DNA from: Thalassobacillus devorans MSP14
Lineage (GTDB): Bacteria > Bacillota > Bacilli > Bacillales > Halobacillaceae
Direction of reading: 5' to 3'
Assembly: GCF_000496835.1 (NCBI RefSeq)
Contig: NZ_KI543236.1
Coordinates: 1,468,773 to 1,532,772 of the forward strand
Length of the DNA: 64,000 bases
Positions 28,652-36,224 of the stretch are shown here, one piece after another. Under the pieces are notes generated by a model. It was not told the DNA's origin. It saw only the letters and a program-made list of their open reading frames with translations, and ran no database searches. Position 1 is the stretch's first letter, and each line of letters starts with the position of its first letter. Both the position numbers and the translations under genes were made by a program.

Positions 28652-29582
28652 TCGCACTCCCTCCTGCAGTCACATCCATGATGTTTTCAATTTCATTCAA
28701 AATCACAGCTTTGCTTGCCGGTCTGTTGAATTCCTTACGCAAAATGATGAACCTTTTAAATACCCGTTGATCCAGAAGCTGTTTAATAGATGGACGTTTT
28801 CTCAATTCATCTAAATTGGTTCCATGAACCGTGCAATATAATGTCACGCCAGCATTAATCGCTTCCTGGATAGCATCCACATCCCTTTGATGTCCTATCT
28901 CATCAACCACCAGCACCTCCGGTGACATGGATCTGATCATCATCATCATGCCTTCAGATTTAGGACAGGCGTCCATGATGTCGGTACGTCTTCCTAAATC
29001 CAGCTGAGGTACACCATGAATACTTGCCCCGAGTTCAGACCTTTCATCAATAACAGCGACCTTTTTAGCTTCCACTCCCTTCCAGCCTGTACTGATGTGG
29101 TAAGTGATATCTCTCAGGAGTGTTGTTTTTCCTGTCTGTGGTGCTCCAATTATCAACGTATTACAGTAGTTTCCGTGATGAATAAGGCGCTCCATCAATG
29201 ATCGGGCTGCTCCACGACTTTCCCTTGCCACCCTTATGTTGAAAGAAGAGATATAACGGATAGCTTGGACAGTTCCATTGGTGGTATTAACTTTGCCAGC
29301 CAATCCAATTCGGTGTCCTCCTTCTATGGTGATAAACCCTTCTCGCAATTCATCCTCAAGCCGGTACAAAGAAAATTGACTAACCTGATTAAGAATATGA
29401 TTCTTTTCTGCCTCTGTAGGGATCAATCTCTCTAACCATTCATAGCGTTGATGGTAGACCAGTTCAACTGGTTGTCCAACACGAATTCGAATCTCCTGAA
29501 CTGAACTCCAATCCACAGCTTTTCCAAGGACCGGCTGCATTATTTCAGGAAATAAACCTATGATTTCTCTCAATAAAACCAC
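28596..29582 (-). CDS. spoIIIAA: stage III sporulation protein AA (secretion-type ATPase)
   Basis: 328 residues. Cytoplasmic AAA-type ATPase of the A-Q complex, akin to secretion ATPases. Walker A is IIGAPQTGKTTLLRD near residue 145 and Walker B is EVLVVDEIG near residue 222. It is about 20 residues longer than the B. subtilis protein as I recall it, because the C-terminus (MDVTAGGSANEVDRSP...) runs on past the start of spoIIIAB. First gene of the operon, behind a sigma-E-like promoter. Confidence 0.94.
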   Translation of the reverse strand: MVLLREIIGLFPEIMQPVLGKAVDWSSVQEIRIRVGQPVELVYHQRYEWLERLIPTEAEKNHILNQVSQFSLYRLEDELREGFITIEGGHRIGLAGKVNTTNGTVQAIRYISSFNIRVARESRGAARSLMERLIHHGNYCNTLIIGAPQTGKTTLLRDITYHISTGWKGVEAKKVAVIDERSELGASIHGVPQLDLGRRTDIMDACPKSEGMMMMIRSMSPEVLVVDEIGHQRDVDAIQEAINAGVTLYCTVHGTNLDELRKRPSIKQLLDQRVFKRFIILRKEFNRPASKAVILNEIENIMDVTAGGSANEVDRSPVTTSRHNMGRI

Positions 29583-29608
29583 ACCCCATCCACCAACTCT
29601 TTAATGTA

Positions 29609-29636
29609 AATGTATGCACTACAAAAATGTATATGA
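29609..29636 (-). promoter_or_regulatory. candidate sigma-E promoter of the spoIIIA operon
   Basis: On the minus strand TCATATAC (29636-29629) and CATACATT (29616-29609) match the sigma-E -35 (ATATT-like) and -10 (CATACANT) elements with a 12-base spacer. It lies 27 bases before the spoIIIAA start codon. The operon is sigma-E controlled in B. subtilis. Confidence 0.65.
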
Positions 29637-29639
29637 CCA

Positions 29640-29980
29640 GCAAAAGCGGAAGCGAACGTTTAGCGGCGAAAGGACTGGACTGAACCGCAGGAGATAAAGA
29701 AGAAACAAAGAGCGGAGCGATTTGATTTCGCCTTATCGTACGGAGGTGAAGGAAGTGCACGAGTCGCTGTTCGCTGGAGCTGGACGATGCAAAAGCGGAA
29801 GCGAACGTTTAGCGACGAATGGACTGGACTGAACCGCAGGAGATAAAGAAGAAACAAAGAGCGGAGCGATTTGATTTCGCCTTATCGTACGGAGGTGAAG
29901 GAAGTGCACGAGTCGCTGTTCGCTGGAGCTGGACGATGCAAAAGCGGAAGCGAACGTTTAGCGACGAATGGACTGGACTG
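29640..29980. repeat. tandem repeat, 149-bp unit, 2.3 copies
   Basis: Units begin with GCAAAAGCGGAAGCGAACG at 29640, 29789 and 29938, so the period is exactly 149 in both steps. Copies 1 and 2 differ at only a couple of positions (for example AGCGGCGAAAGG versus AGCGACGAATGG); the third is cut after 43 bases at about 29980. Each full unit ends with CGCTGGAGCTGGACGATGC. It fills the space between the efp terminator and the spoIIIA promoter. Overlapping reading frames are products of the repeat and I do not call genes here. Confidence 0.9.
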
Positions 29981-30023
29981 GTGCTTAAAAGACAATCTTT
30001 CAAAGCCCTGGTCCATAAAATGC

Positions 30024-30063
30024 AAAAAAGCACGCCACGATTCAATCGTGACGTGCTTTTTTA
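30024..30063 (-). terminator. terminator of efp operon
   Basis: AAAAAAGCACGTCACGATT pairs with AATCGTGGCGTGCTTTTTT; strong stem with T-run on the minus strand, a short distance past the efp stop. Confidence 0.93.
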
Positions 30064-30074
30064 TTTCAATTTAA

Positions 30075-30632
30075 TTAACCCCGGGAAACATATTTTCCAT
30101 CCGATGTATTAATGATTAGTGTATCTCCTTCATTGACGAAGAAAGGAACCTGAACAACCAAACCGGTTTCCACAGTAGCAGGTTTGGTTCCGCCACTTGC
30201 TGTATCACCTTTGACACCTGGTTCTGTTTCCGTAACTTTCAGCTCTACGTTGTTCGGTAATTCAACACCAATTACTTCTCCCTGATACGTCTGTATGCTG
30301 ACTTCCATGTTTTCCTTCAGGAATTTCAATTCGTATTCAATTTGATTCGTCTGAAGTTCCAACTGTTCATACGTATTGTTGTCCATAAATGTATGAGCGT
30401 CTCCGGAGGAATATAAGTATTGCATTTTATTTGTTTCGATATGCGCCCTTTCTACTTTTTCCCCGCCACGGAATGTTTTCTCCTGGATATTACCATTTCT
30501 CAGATTTCGCAGTTTCGACCTTACAAAAGCTGCTCCTTTTCCAGGTTTAACATGCTGGAATTCTACTACTGACCAGATTTCTCCGTCTACTTCGATTGTT
30601 AATCCAGTCTTAAAGTCATTTACTGATATCAT
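30075..30632 (-). CDS. efp: translation elongation factor P
   Basis: 185 residues with the three beta-barrel domains of EF-P, which relieves ribosome stalling at polyproline. The tip loop reads [10 protein letters not shown] with lysine at position 32, the residue carrying 5-aminopentanol modification in B. subtilis. GGAGAG precedes the ATG. It follows the Xaa-Pro peptidase gene by 30 bases. The yqhV gene that sits between efp and spoIIIAA in B. subtilis is absent; repeats occupy its place. Confidence 0.97.
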   Translation of the reverse strand: MISVNDFKTGLTIEVDGEIWSVVEFQHVKPGKGAAFVRSKLRNLRNGNIQEKTFRGGEKVERAHIETNKMQYLYSSGDAHTFMDNNTYEQLELQTNQIEYELKFLKENMEVSIQTYQGEVIGVELPNNVELKVTETEPGVKGDTASGGTKPATVETGLVVQVPFFVNEGDTLIINTSDGKYVSRG

Positions 30633-30662
30633 TTAAATTCTCTCCTTTTCCCAGGTTTACCG

Positions 30663-31724
30663 TTATAAAGTAATTAATTCTTTCGGTGATTTACTTAGTC
30701 GTTCATTACCTGTATCTGTGATCAATGCATCGTCTTCAATTCTGCACCCGCCAATTCCCGGGACATATATCCCAGGTTCTACGGTCACCACCATGCCGGC
30801 TTCTAATACTTTGTCGCTCCGATGGGAGAGACCTGGTCCCTCATGGACATCAAGTCCTATTCCATGTCCAGTAGAGTGACCGAAGTATTCTCCATATCCT
30901 TTTTCCTTGATATAATCACGCGTCAATGCATCAGCCTCTTTACCCGTAATTCCGGAAGCGAGGCCATCCATTCCCCGTAATTGAGCTTCTAATACTGTGT
31001 TGTATATCTCTTTTAGTTCATCACTTATTTCACCTACAGCAACAGTACGTGTTATATCGGAACAATATCCCTTATACAGGGCACCAAAATCCAAGGTTAC
31101 AAGCTCTCCGGTCTGGATTTCTTTTTCCGATGCTACGCCATGTGGATAAGCCGAGCGTTCTCCTGATGCTACGATGATATCAAAACTTGAGGAAGCAGCC
31201 CCCTGTTTACGCATGAAGAATTCGAGTTCATTTGCCACGTCGATTTCTCTTACACCAGGTTTGATATAGGTCAGAATGTGTTCAAAAGCATCATCGGCAA
31301 TTTTGACAGCATCCTTTAATATACTAATCTCTCCCTCTGTCTTTATCAACCTTAATTTCTCGACCAGGCCTGAAGTGGGCACTAATTCTGCCCCGAATTT
31401 CTGTTCATATTGACGATGGTTCCCATATGTAAGAAGATCTTGTTCAAAACCTACTGTTTTTACACCCAATTGATCTATTTGATCAGCGATTTCCTCAATC
31501 AAAGGTTTTTTATGTTCGACAACTTTATAACCTTTAGCCTGCTCCCTTGCTTGTTGAGTATAACGGAAATCGGTAATGAAGAGGGCGTCTGTCGCAGTAA
31601 TCAAAACAGCTCCGGCACTGCCAGTGAAACCAGTGAGATACCGACGGTTCTTGTCACTCGTTACCAGCAGTGCATCTATATCCAGATCCTGTATGCTTTG
31701 TCTGATTCCCCGAATTTTATCCAT
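30663..31724 (-). CDS. yqhT: M24 family Xaa-Pro aminopeptidase (YqhT)
   Basis: 353 residues, equal to B. subtilis YqhT. A creatinase-like N-terminal domain (about 1-125) precedes a pita-bread metallopeptidase domain. The dinuclear metal ligands are visible in TLDFGALYKGYCSDITRT (two aspartates), GHSTGHGIGLDVHEGP (histidine), VTVEPGIY and the final RIEDDALIT (glutamates). It removes N-terminal residues preceding proline. The ATG at 31722-31724 has GGGAG eight bases upstream and begins one base after the aroQ stop. Confidence 0.94.
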   Translation of the reverse strand: MDKIRGIRQSIQDLDIDALLVTSDKNRRYLTGFTGSAGAVLITATDALFITDFRYTQQAREQAKGYKVVEHKKPLIEEIADQIDQLGVKTVGFEQDLLTYGNHRQYEQKFGAELVPTSGLVEKLRLIKTEGEISILKDAVKIADDAFEHILTYIKPGVREIDVANELEFFMRKQGAASSSFDIIVASGERSAYPHGVASEKEIQTGELVTLDFGALYKGYCSDITRTVAVGEISDELKEIYNTVLEAQLRGMDGLASGITGKEADALTRDYIKEKGYGEYFGHSTGHGIGLDVHEGPGLSHRSDKVLEAGMVVTVEPGIYVPGIGGCRIEDDALITDTGNERLSKSPKELITL

Positions 31725-31725
31725 A

Positions 31726-32169
31726 TTATCTTCTCCCTTCAAAACTTTCTAAGAGTGCTAATGCAGCCAGTCGGTAACCGGACAACCCTAATCCCACTAC
31801 CTGTCCTTTACAGACTGATGCAAGCATGGAATGATGCCGGAAAGATTCCCTCTGATGAACATTGGAGATATGCACCTCTATTACTGGAATGTCGATCGCA
31901 CTGATGGCGTCTCTTAGGGCAATACTTGTATGGGTATAAGCGGCCGGGTTAAATATGATCCCATCATACTTCCCTTCAGCTTGTTGGATGGCATCCACTA
32001 AATCACCTTCATGATTGGATTGGTAAGACTCAGCCTCAGCCCCATGTTCTTCAGCGGCCGTTTTCACAAGCTCCACAGCATCTTTCAGGGAACCTTTCCC
32101 GTAAATACCCGGCTCCCGTTTTCCTAGTAAATTTAAATTGGGTCCGTTCAAAACCAGTAAGCGCGTCAT
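31726..32169 (-). CDS. aroQ: type II 3-dehydroquinate dehydratase
   Basis: 147 residues. It dehydrates 3-dehydroquinate to 3-dehydroshikimate in aromatic synthesis. Active-site segments are all present: LNGPNLNLLGKREPGIYG with the catalytic tyrosine, NPAAYTHTSIALRDAI, and VHISNVHQRESFRHHS. The ATG at 32167-32169 has GGAGAG six bases upstream. It is followed directly by yqhT. Confidence 0.95.
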   Translation of the reverse strand: MTRLLVLNGPNLNLLGKREPGIYGKGSLKDAVELVKTAAEEHGAEAESYQSNHEGDLVDAIQQAEGKYDGIIFNPAAYTHTSIALRDAISAIDIPVIEVHISNVHQRESFRHHSMLASVCKGQVVGLGLSGYRLAALALLESFEGRR

Positions 32170-32240
32170 CACGATCTCTCCATTACCTCATAGAATATTC
32201 ACACAACTCAATCTTATCATAATCATTGGGCTTTTAATAA

Positions 32241-32750
32241 TCATTTCCCTGAGGAATTATCACTGGAAGGCTGATTCAAGTCATGATACTCATATGAAAT
32301 AGAGTACCCGACAAACGTTCCATATAAAACGAATAAACAAATCGTAGTTACAATCGTATCACTTGTCAGATCCGGAAGAGCTGGAACCGCTGTAAATATC
32401 GGGTTCAGCAAATAAAACAGTACTCCCCAAATTGCCAATCCATAAAGTATGCCAGGCATGAGCCCATTTGTTTTTTTTAGCACTAAATAATAGACAAGAG
32501 CACCTAAAATAGAAACCATACTTACACCTGTCACCCCTAGTACTTCCCCAAGAAAAGCACTTGACCAGCTTGTTTGCCAGAATGAGCGAATGACAAAGGA
32601 TGCAGGGGAAACCTCCGTAAAACTGAAATAATAAGAAATGGCTCCGAATATACTCCATATCATCCCGCCAACAAATCCCGTCAACAGTGACTTATTTACA
32701 ATACTCGCTGGTTTTTCCCTTTGATTTTGTTCTAATTTTTTATCTTCCAT
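32241..32750 (-). CDS. yqhR: YqhR family membrane protein
   Basis: 169 residues with a charged N-terminus and four probable membrane helices (about 20-44, 65-90, 98-118, 126-150). Gene order aroQ-yqhR, divergent from yqhQ, matches B. subtilis. No function is established. A ribosome site GGAGG lies before the ATG. Confidence 0.88.
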   Translation of the reverse strand: MEDKKLEQNQREKPASIVNKSLLTGFVGGMIWSIFGAISYYFSFTEVSPASFVIRSFWQTSWSSAFLGEVLGVTGVSMVSILGALVYYLVLKKTNGLMPGILYGLAIWGVLFYLLNPIFTAVPALPDLTSDTIVTTICLFVLYGTFVGYSISYEYHDLNQPSSDNSSGK

Positions 32751-32897
32751 ATCCCAACACCTCCTTCCTGTAGTTTTTCCCTTAAAACGGAAAAAAATCC
32801 GAATCCGCTCAGTTATGATTAAAAGGGGCTAGTGATACCCTGTTATTTGCTGTAAAATATAAGTAAGAGGAAAATTCAACATGAGGCTGGTGTATCT

Positions 32898-33851
32898 ATG
32901 TCAGAAAAAAACTCAATAGCATACGGTGGGCAAGCGGTGGTAGAAGGAGTCATGTTCGCCGGAAAGAAAAGCTATGTTACTGCTATACGTAGAAAAGATA
33001 AAAGTATTGAATATTTTGAGCTGGAACGGACAGAATCTAAAATAGCGAATCGTCTAAAAAAGATCCCTTTTTTACGAGGTCTCGTTTCTCTTATTCAAGC
33101 AAGCGCAAATGGAACCAAACACTTGAATTTTTCCAGTGAGCGTTATGATGTCCACCCTGATGATGATGATCAACTTGAAAAGGAAGAGGAAACTTCTAAA
33201 CTGGCTATGATTTTAGGTGTAGGCGCGTTGGGTGTTTTATCTTTTTTCTTCGGAAAACTGATTTTCACAGTCACCCCTGCATTTGTCGCCAATTTCTTTG
33301 AACCTGTAATTTCAGGCCGGTTCGGGCAAGTAGCACTTGAAAGCTTTTTTAAACTTATTTTATTGTTGGCCTATATTTACTTTATCTCCATGACACCAAT
33401 TATTAAAAGAGTTTTTCAGTATCATGGAGCTGAACATAAAGTGATCAACGCTTACGAAAATGGGGCGCCGTTAACTGTCGAAGGAGTACAGGAGCAATCG
33501 CGCCTTCATTATCGTTGCGGGTCCAGTTTCATTCTTTTTACGGTCATCGTCGGAATGTTCGTCTATATGTTTGTAGCTACCGATCCATTATGGTGGAGAA
33601 TTGTAAATCGGATATTTTTGATTCCCGTAGTAATCGGTCTATCCTTTGAAGTACTTCAATTGACGAATAAAGTTAGAAATGTTCCTGTATTACGTCTTTT
33701 AGGGTACCCTGGGCTATGGCTGCAACTGCTGACGACAAAGGAACCAAAAGACGATCAAGTGGAAGTTGCCATACATTCTTTTAAAAAAGTGCTTGAAAAT
33801 GATGAAAATGACCGAAAAAGTGGTATACAGAATAGTAGGGTGATCTCTTAG
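32898..33851 (+). CDS. yqhQ: DUF1385 family membrane protein YqhQ
   Basis: 317 residues. A conserved N-terminus (YGGQAVVEGVMFAGKKSY) is followed by several membrane helices (about 103-130, 148-170, 210-230, 235-258) and the DUF1385 core motif QYHGAEHKVINAYENG. The C-terminal segment LRLLGYPGLWLQLLTTKEP is typical. The function is unknown. Divergent from yqhR; yqhP follows closely. Confidence 0.93.
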   Translation: MSEKNSIAYGGQAVVEGVMFAGKKSYVTAIRRKDKSIEYFELERTESKIANRLKKIPFLRGLVSLIQASANGTKHLNFSSERYDVHPDDDDQLEKEEETSKLAMILGVGALGVLSFFFGKLIFTVTPAFVANFFEPVISGRFGQVALESFFKLILLLAYIYFISMTPIIKRVFQYHGAEHKVINAYENGAPLTVEGVQEQSRLHYRCGSSFILFTVIVGMFVYMFVATDPLWWRIVNRIFLIPVVIGLSFEVLQLTNKVRNVPVLRLLGYPGLWLQLLTTKEPKDDQVEVAIHSFKKVLENDENDRKSGIQNSRVIS

Positions 33852-33876
33852 CGATTTGAAAATGGAAGGGAGGCAC

Positions 33877-34272
33877 ATGAAAATCATGCCACGCAGTCGT
33901 ATGATGCCTGTCATTTATATTTTGATTGGGCTAGCTGTTGTCGGACTCGTTATGAAACTGGCTACCGATGCCATGGGACTTTTGACAAACCTTTTGATTA
34001 TGGTTGGAATAGCAGCAGTTCTTTACTTCGTTCTTAATCATTTCCTGATGAAACGGAGAGGTGGTTCATCGGATGAAATGAAAAAATACAAGCAAGCTGT
34101 TAAACAGTCTAAAAGGAAATATAAAGGAGATGCCACAAGCAGCAAACCGAATGTAAAATCTACATTCACCCCTTCTCCTGTCATGAATAAAAAGAAACGA
34201 AAAACAAGTGCTGCTCACCTTCGTGTAATAGAAGGAGCTAAAAACAAGAAAAAAAATCGAGCCTCATCTTAA
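33877..34272 (+). CDS. yqhP: SA1362/YqhP family membrane protein
   Basis: 131 residues from the ATG at 33877 (GGGAGG three bases upstream; the ATG at 33886 is a close alternative). Two membrane helices (about 9-28 and 33-51) are followed by a strongly basic tail ending in KNKKKNRASS. Matches YqhP by sequence character and by position after yqhQ. No function is known. A bidirectional terminator follows. Confidence 0.85.
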   Translation: MKIMPRSRMMPVIYILIGLAVVGLVMKLATDAMGLLTNLLIMVGIAAVLYFVLNHFLMKRRGGSSDEMKKYKQAVKQSKRKYKGDATSSKPNVKSTFTPSPVMNKKKRKTSAAHLRVIEGAKNKKKNRASS

Positions 34273-34294
34273 TGATGAGGTTCGATTTTTTATT
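34252..34294. terminator. bidirectional terminator between yqhP and yqhO
   Basis: AATCGAGCCTCATC (34255-34268) pairs with GATGAGGTTCGATT (34274-34287), flanked by A-run and T-run, ending both converging genes. Confidence 0.92.
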
Positions 34295-35180
34295 TTCTCC
34301 ATTTTCCTATGAACATTTCAGCATGCTCCCTTCCAAGCTGGATCAACTCATCTTTTTGCGTATCGTTCAAATGAAAATCCGTTGTATCTATGGTAGTTAC
34401 TGGAATAAACAGTATGTCTGCACTCTTGGACTTGGAAATATACCGGGCATCATGCGCTTGTTTCATTGTAGAGAATAATGCGTGGAACATTTCTATGGAG
34501 TTATTTATTTTTCTTTCCGGTAATTGACTCGGAGGATTACTCAGCTTCATCCCCAGGATGGGTCTTATCCTTTTTCCATCACGAGTTTCTAAAGACCAGA
34601 TAGGGAAATTGCTCAGCAAACCACCATCAACAATCAATGATTTGACGCTTGATTTACCAGCTAATTTAACAGGAGTAAAATAATAGGGAAGTCCGGCACT
34701 CATTCGCACTGCTTTTGCGACAGGAAACTGGTAAGGGTCTATATTATAAAATGTTTCTAAATCATCAGGAATTACCAGGATTCTTCCTAACGTCAAATCA
34801 GAACATATAATTTTCAGCCTTCCTTCTGGCAGGTCACGAAAAGTATACACCCCTTTAGCGGCTAAACGATCATACAGCCAACGTTCAAGCCGATCCCCTT
34901 TGTATAATCCCATCCTGAAATATAAAAGCAGCCACTTGGTAAAAGGAATCAGCCTGTCGATCAAAGGAGGGTCTACAAAAGTTTCAAAATCCAGCTCCCT
35001 CAGAACGGTTTCCAATTCATCGACGCGATATCCGGCTGCTAAAAGACTGGCAGTTATTGCACCTGCTGAAGTGCCGGCCATCCGCTGAAATACATAGCCT
35101 CTTTTTTCTACCACCTGTAGTGCACCTACAAAAGCAAGAGCTTTGACTCCCCCGCCTGAAAAAACACCATCAATTTTCAT
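34290..35180 (-). CDS. yqhO: patatin-like phospholipase family protein YqhO
   Basis: 296 residues. Patatin-type acyl hydrolase with oxyanion loop FSGGGVKALAF (residues 7-17), nucleophile elbow GTSAGAI near residue 39 and catalytic aspartate in VDGGLLSNFP near residue 188, so the Ser-Asp dyad is intact. Likely cytoplasmic lipid esterase; the physiological substrate is unknown. Position next to mntR matches B. subtilis. Confidence 0.92.
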   Translation of the reverse strand: MKIDGVFSGGGVKALAFVGALQVVEKRGYVFQRMAGTSAGAITASLLAAGYRVDELETVLRELDFETFVDPPLIDRLIPFTKWLLLYFRMGLYKGDRLERWLYDRLAAKGVYTFRDLPEGRLKIICSDLTLGRILVIPDDLETFYNIDPYQFPVAKAVRMSAGLPYYFTPVKLAGKSSVKSLIVDGGLLSNFPIWSLETRDGKRIRPILGMKLSNPPSQLPERKINNSIEMFHALFSTMKQAHDARYISKSKSADILFIPVTTIDTTDFHLNDTQKDELIQLGREHAEMFIGKWRK

Positions 35181-35249
35181 AGGTCCCCCCCTTAGAGGCT
35201 GTTTGTTTCATGTATAAGGGGAAACAAGCTCGTATAGAACCGAAAACTC

Positions 35250-35283
35250 CCGAAAAAAAAACGCACCTCGTCGGCACGCCTTC
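35250..35283 (-). terminator. probable terminator of mntR
   Basis: GGCGTGCC / GGTGCGTT stem with several G-T pairs followed by nine T on the minus strand, shortly after the mntR stop. Confidence 0.6.
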
Positions 35284-35293
35284 TAGATATAGT

Positions 35294-35722
35294 TTATGAT
35301 GTTTCTCTTTCATTATTCTCCTGGACTTGACGAAGTCCTCTTATCCTGGACTCATCTTCTTCAAAAAATTGCACCAGATCACCGATACGATCAATAGAAT
35401 TCCAACTTAAATGATGTTCGATTCCTTCTACATCTTCATAGATGTTTTCATTATCCACACCAATAATCTCCAAAAATTGTTCTAATAATTCATGACGGTA
35501 GACCAGTCGTTTTCCTATTTTTTTACCCTTAGCAGTCAGTACCAGGCCACGGTACTTTTCATAATTCAAATATTGATCGCGGTCCAACTTCTGTACCATT
35601 TTGGTTACAGAAGAAGGATGAACGCTTAAAGCTTCAGCGATATCCGATACGCGGGCATAACCCTTTTCTTCTATCAACATATATATTTGTTCAATATAGT
35701 CCTCCATACTCGGTGTCGGCAT
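35294..35722 (-). CDS. mntR: manganese-dependent transcriptional regulator MntR
   Basis: 142 residues, DtxR family. The N-terminal winged helix ([45 protein letters not shown] region) and the metal-binding/dimerisation helices with [15 protein letters not shown] and [15 protein letters not shown] carry the Asp, Glu and His ligands of MntR, including D8 in MEDYIEQIY. It represses manganese uptake genes when Mn(II) is plentiful. GGAGG lies before the ATG. Confidence 0.95.
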   Translation of the reverse strand: MPTPSMEDYIEQIYMLIEEKGYARVSDIAEALSVHPSSVTKMVQKLDRDQYLNYEKYRGLVLTAKGKKIGKRLVYRHELLEQFLEIIGVDNENIYEDVEGIEHHLSWNSIDRIGDLVQFFEEDESRIRGLRQVQENNERETS

Positions 35723-35826
35723 GTTAATCCTCCAATACTGCCTTCTAGTTTACTTCTATGTATAGTAAAAATCATACACTAGTTTATAATACGTGACAAG
35801 AAAGACCCTTGACGTGCACATCGTAT

Positions 35827-36222
35827 AAAAAAACCCTGCAGAATCCTGAGGCCGCTGAAGAACTGAATATCTTTGAAAATTAGAATTTAAAAAAGCGTTC
35901 TGTATGGAAATTAAATTCCACACAGAACGCTTTTTGTTTACAAGAAAAAAAGTAACTTTCTTGTAGAAATCTAAGAAAATCACCCTTTTTCGTTTACCCT
36001 CTGTTGATTCCACGATGAGCGTTCGGTGGTGACGCCTGCGGGAACAGCGCGAGCCGAAGATCCACTTGGTCAAGTGATCTTCTTGACCAAGTTAGCTGAG
36101 GCCGTGCCCGCGGCAAGCATCCACCGACAAGCGATTCGTGAGAATCAACAACAAACGTTGCCAGTCCCTTTAGGTAATAAAGGACTTTTTCAGTGGCCTC
36201 CAGAATCCTGCAAGGTTTTTTA
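35827..36222. repeat. 396-bp hairpin-rich element with inverted ends
   Basis: The 35723-36224 gap has no gene. Its ends are imperfect inverted copies: AACCCTGCAGAATCCTGAGG at the left and CCTCCAGAATCCTGCAAGG at the right, each flanked by A- or T-runs. Inside lies a large palindrome at about 36024-36124 (CGGTGGTGACGCC...GGCAAGCATCCACCG outer arms, ACTTGGTCAA / TTGACCAAGT inner arms) and a separate strong hairpin at 35887-35937. It resembles dispersed Virgibacillus-type repeats or a MITE; no transposase is present. Confidence 0.7.
35887..35937. terminator. strong bidirectional hairpin, probable nrdJ terminator
   Basis: AAAAAGCGTTCTGT and ACAGAACGCTTTTT are perfectly complementary arms separated by a further imperfect stem, with A- and T-runs at both edges. 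It is the first convincing terminator downstream of nrdJ on the minus strand, about 290 bases after its stop, so the transcript would include the hairpin element. Confidence 0.8.
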
Positions 36223-36224
36223 TT

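Noticed and set aside
29660-30112. Several overlapping frames in the 149-bp tandem repeat
   Set aside because: Near-identical peptides recur on both strands because the DNA unit repeats, and they run through the efp terminator. No start signals.
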